From the NCBI GenBank assembly GCA_036271855.1, contig DATAZV010000305.1, positions 1 through 7,981 of the forward strand: DNA of 7,981 nucleotides, given 5' to 3'. Position numbers and translations under genes: made by a program. Below, one piece after another: positions 6,758 to 7,981 of the stretch (positions are counted from its first letter, which is position 1; each line of letters opens with the position of its first letter). This DNA is from JAQGMJ01 sp036271855. GTDB lineage: Bacteria; Pseudomonadota; Gammaproteobacteria; Burkholderiales; JAEUOS01. The notes under the pieces were generated by a model. The model searched no databases, had not been told where the DNA came from, and worked only from the letters and a program-made list of their open reading frames with translations.

Positions 6758-7119
6758 TGCACCCCTCCGTAGACGACATCACCGTCGAAGGCATCATGCA
6801 TGCCCTCTCCGACCCGCTGCGCGTGCAGATATTCTTGGGCATCGCCTACGCGCAATGCGCGCAGACCTGCTCGACCTACCTGGAGATCAGCGAACAGGCG
6901 ATCCCGAAGTCGACCCTGTCGCAGCATTTCAAGGCGCTGCGCGAGTCCGGGCTGATCCGCAGCGAGCGCAAGGGAGTGGAAATCCACAACAGCTCGCGCT
7001 GCGAGGAAATCGACCAGCGCTTTCCCGGGCTGATCAGCGCCATCATCGACGCCCACAAGATACAAAGCGAGCGCAAGCGCGTCCTCGAGCGGCGCAAGAA
7101 GCTGAAGGCAGCGGCCTGA
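6745..7119 (+). CDS. ArsR/SmtB-type winged-helix transcriptional regulator, putative repressor of the efflux operon
   Basis: A 124-residue single-domain DNA-binding protein. The ArsR-type signature LSDPLRVQIF is at 21-30. The helix-turn-helix is KSTLSQHFKALRESGL at 55-70, with recognition helix about 56-67, followed by a beta-wing (about 71-82) and a charged C-terminal helix. The metal-binding ELCVCDL motif of ArsR/SmtB is absent. Three cysteines (38, 42, 86) are present, the first two as CAQTC between the early helices. The start at 6745 is the first possible ATG after an in-frame stop at 6679; a second ATG at 6757 begins MHPSVDD. Neither has a clear Shine-Dalgarno. The gene is divergent from the efflux operon with a palindrome between them, the standard arrangement of a local repressor. 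The ligand is unknown. Family call is secure; the pump as target is inference. Confidence 0.9.
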   Translation: MRPLMHPSVDDITVEGIMHALSDPLRVQIFLGIAYAQCAQTCSTYLEISEQAIPKSTLSQHFKALRESGLIRSERKGVEIHNSSRCEEIDQRFPGLISAIIDAHKIQSERKRVLERRKKLKAAA

Positions 7120-7170
7120 GACCGCTGCAATCGCAGGCCCTGGAAAAGCGGGCCGGCGAAGGGGGCCGCC

Positions 7171-7947
7171 TTACTGCATGACGCTCCAGCCGCCGTCAAT
7201 GGTCAGCACGGTGGCGTTGGTATAGGAGGAGCGGTCCGAGCACAGGAACACGGCGGTGGCGGCTATTTCCTCGACGCTGCCCAGGCGCCCTTGCGGATAT
7301 TGCGCGGTGAGTTCACGCCAGCGGTTCTCGTCGCCGAACTTCGCCTGCGCGCGCGCCTTCCAGCGCACCACCTGGCGGTCGGTCTCGGTGTTGCCGGGGT
7401 TGATGCCGACTACCCGCACGCCGTGCTGGCTGCCTTCGACGCCCAGGCCCCGGGTCATCGCCATCAGCGCCGCATTGGCCATGCTGCCGGCGAGATAGTC
7501 CGGCCGCGGGCGCTCGCCGGCAATGCCCACGATGTTCACGATCACCCCGCGCTTGCGCTCGCACATGCCGCGAAACACCTCGCGCGTCAGGTTGATGAAG
7601 CCGTACATCTTCAGTTCCCAGGCGGCGCGCCAGGCGGCTTCGTCCATCGCGCCGAGACTTGCTTGCGGAATCGCGCCGGCGTTGTTGATCAGGATGTCGA
7701 CCTGCGGGCAGGCTTTGGACAAGGCGACGCAGTTTTCGGCCAGGCCCAGGTCCAGCGCATGCAGACCGATGCGCGAGTGCGGCGCCAGGGCGGCGATCAT
7801 GTCGCGCGCCGCGCCTAGGTTGGCCTCGCTGCGCGAGGCCAGTTCCAGGTGGCAGCCTTCCTCGGCCAGCATGCGGGCGATGCCCAGGCCAATGCCGCGC
7901 GAGCCGCCGGTGACCAGCGCCGTTTTTCCTTTGAGATGAAGTTCCAT
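7171..7947 (-). CDS. Short-chain dehydrogenase/reductase (SDR) with atypical active site
   Basis: A 258-residue classical-length SDR with a Rossmann fold. The dinucleotide-binding TGGSRGIG is at 13-20, Asp66-Leu67 (adenine pocket) follows, NNAG is at 88-91, NPG at 183-185, and the C-terminal DGGWSVMQ is typical. The usual catalytic triad is not seen. Where NISS is expected the protein has NIVG (138-141), and where YxxxK is expected it has YLAGSMANAAL (151-161). In an ungapped alignment Ser, Tyr and Lys become Gly141, Gly154 and Asn158, with Tyr151 three residues early. It may use a shifted Tyr/Ser, act on an unusual substrate, or not be an oxidoreductase. The ATG at 7947 fits the family N-terminus but has no strong Shine-Dalgarno. 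It converges on the regulator gene with 51 bp between stops, and nothing ties it functionally to the pump. Cofactor and substrate are unknown. Confidence 0.92.
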   Translation of the reverse strand: MELHLKGKTALVTGGSRGIGLGIARMLAEEGCHLELASRSEANLGAARDMIAALAPHSRIGLHALDLGLAENCVALSKACPQVDILINNAGAIPQASLGAMDEAAWRAAWELKMYGFINLTREVFRGMCERKRGVIVNIVGIAGERPRPDYLAGSMANAALMAMTRGLGVEGSQHGVRVVGINPGNTETDRQVVRWKARAQAKFGDENRWRELTAQYPQGRLGSVEEIAATAVFLCSDRSSYTNATVLTIDGGWSVMQ

Positions 7948-7981
7948 GATGATTTCAGTCGAGATTGAGAATAAGGAAGAC

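Noticed and set aside
7136..7154. Terminator-like hairpin GGCCC/GGGCC between the convergent regulator and SDR genes
   Set aside because: Only five base pairs around a nine-base loop, with no T-tract on either strand, so it is not supportable as an intrinsic terminator.

Overview
This window looks like chromosomal DNA of a high-GC Gram-negative proteobacterium. Burkholderiales, perhaps Oxalobacteraceae, is my best guess; it rests on GC-rich coding sequence, a complete tripartite RND efflux pump and the flavour of the proteins, and no taxonomic marker is present. The core is a three-gene efflux operon on the minus strand, read right to left: a periplasmic adaptor (6384-5083), a MexF-type RND permease (5067-1816) and an OprM/NodT-type outer-membrane lipoprotein (1805-285). 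Intergenic gaps are only 15 and 10 bp, so the three are almost certainly co-transcribed and build one pump spanning both membranes.

A small ArsR/SmtB-type winged-helix regulator (6745-7119, plus strand) is transcribed divergently from the pump. The 360-bp region between them carries a perfect 11-bp inverted repeat (6660-6690) that overlaps a candidate -35 element for the pump operon, and a partial third copy of the half-site further right. The simplest model is that the regulator represses the pump, and probably itself, from this site and is released by a substrate-related signal. The pump-side leader is long and holds a weak hairpin followed by two T-tracts on the transcribed strand, a possible attenuator.

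The flanks are metabolic genes on the minus strand. On the left is the N-terminal 57 codons of a cyclase-family (kynurenine formamidase-like) hydrolase. Its leader can fold into a 12-bp stem that buries its own ribosome binding site. On the right is a complete short-chain dehydrogenase/reductase (7947-7171) whose usual Ser-Tyr-Lys catalytic positions appear to be replaced.

No RNA genes, insertion sequences, CRISPR arrays or phage genes are visible. I see no wholly new multi-gene system. The points most worth a second look are regulatory (the operator palindrome, the SD-sequestering leader and the possible attenuator) and the atypical SDR active site.
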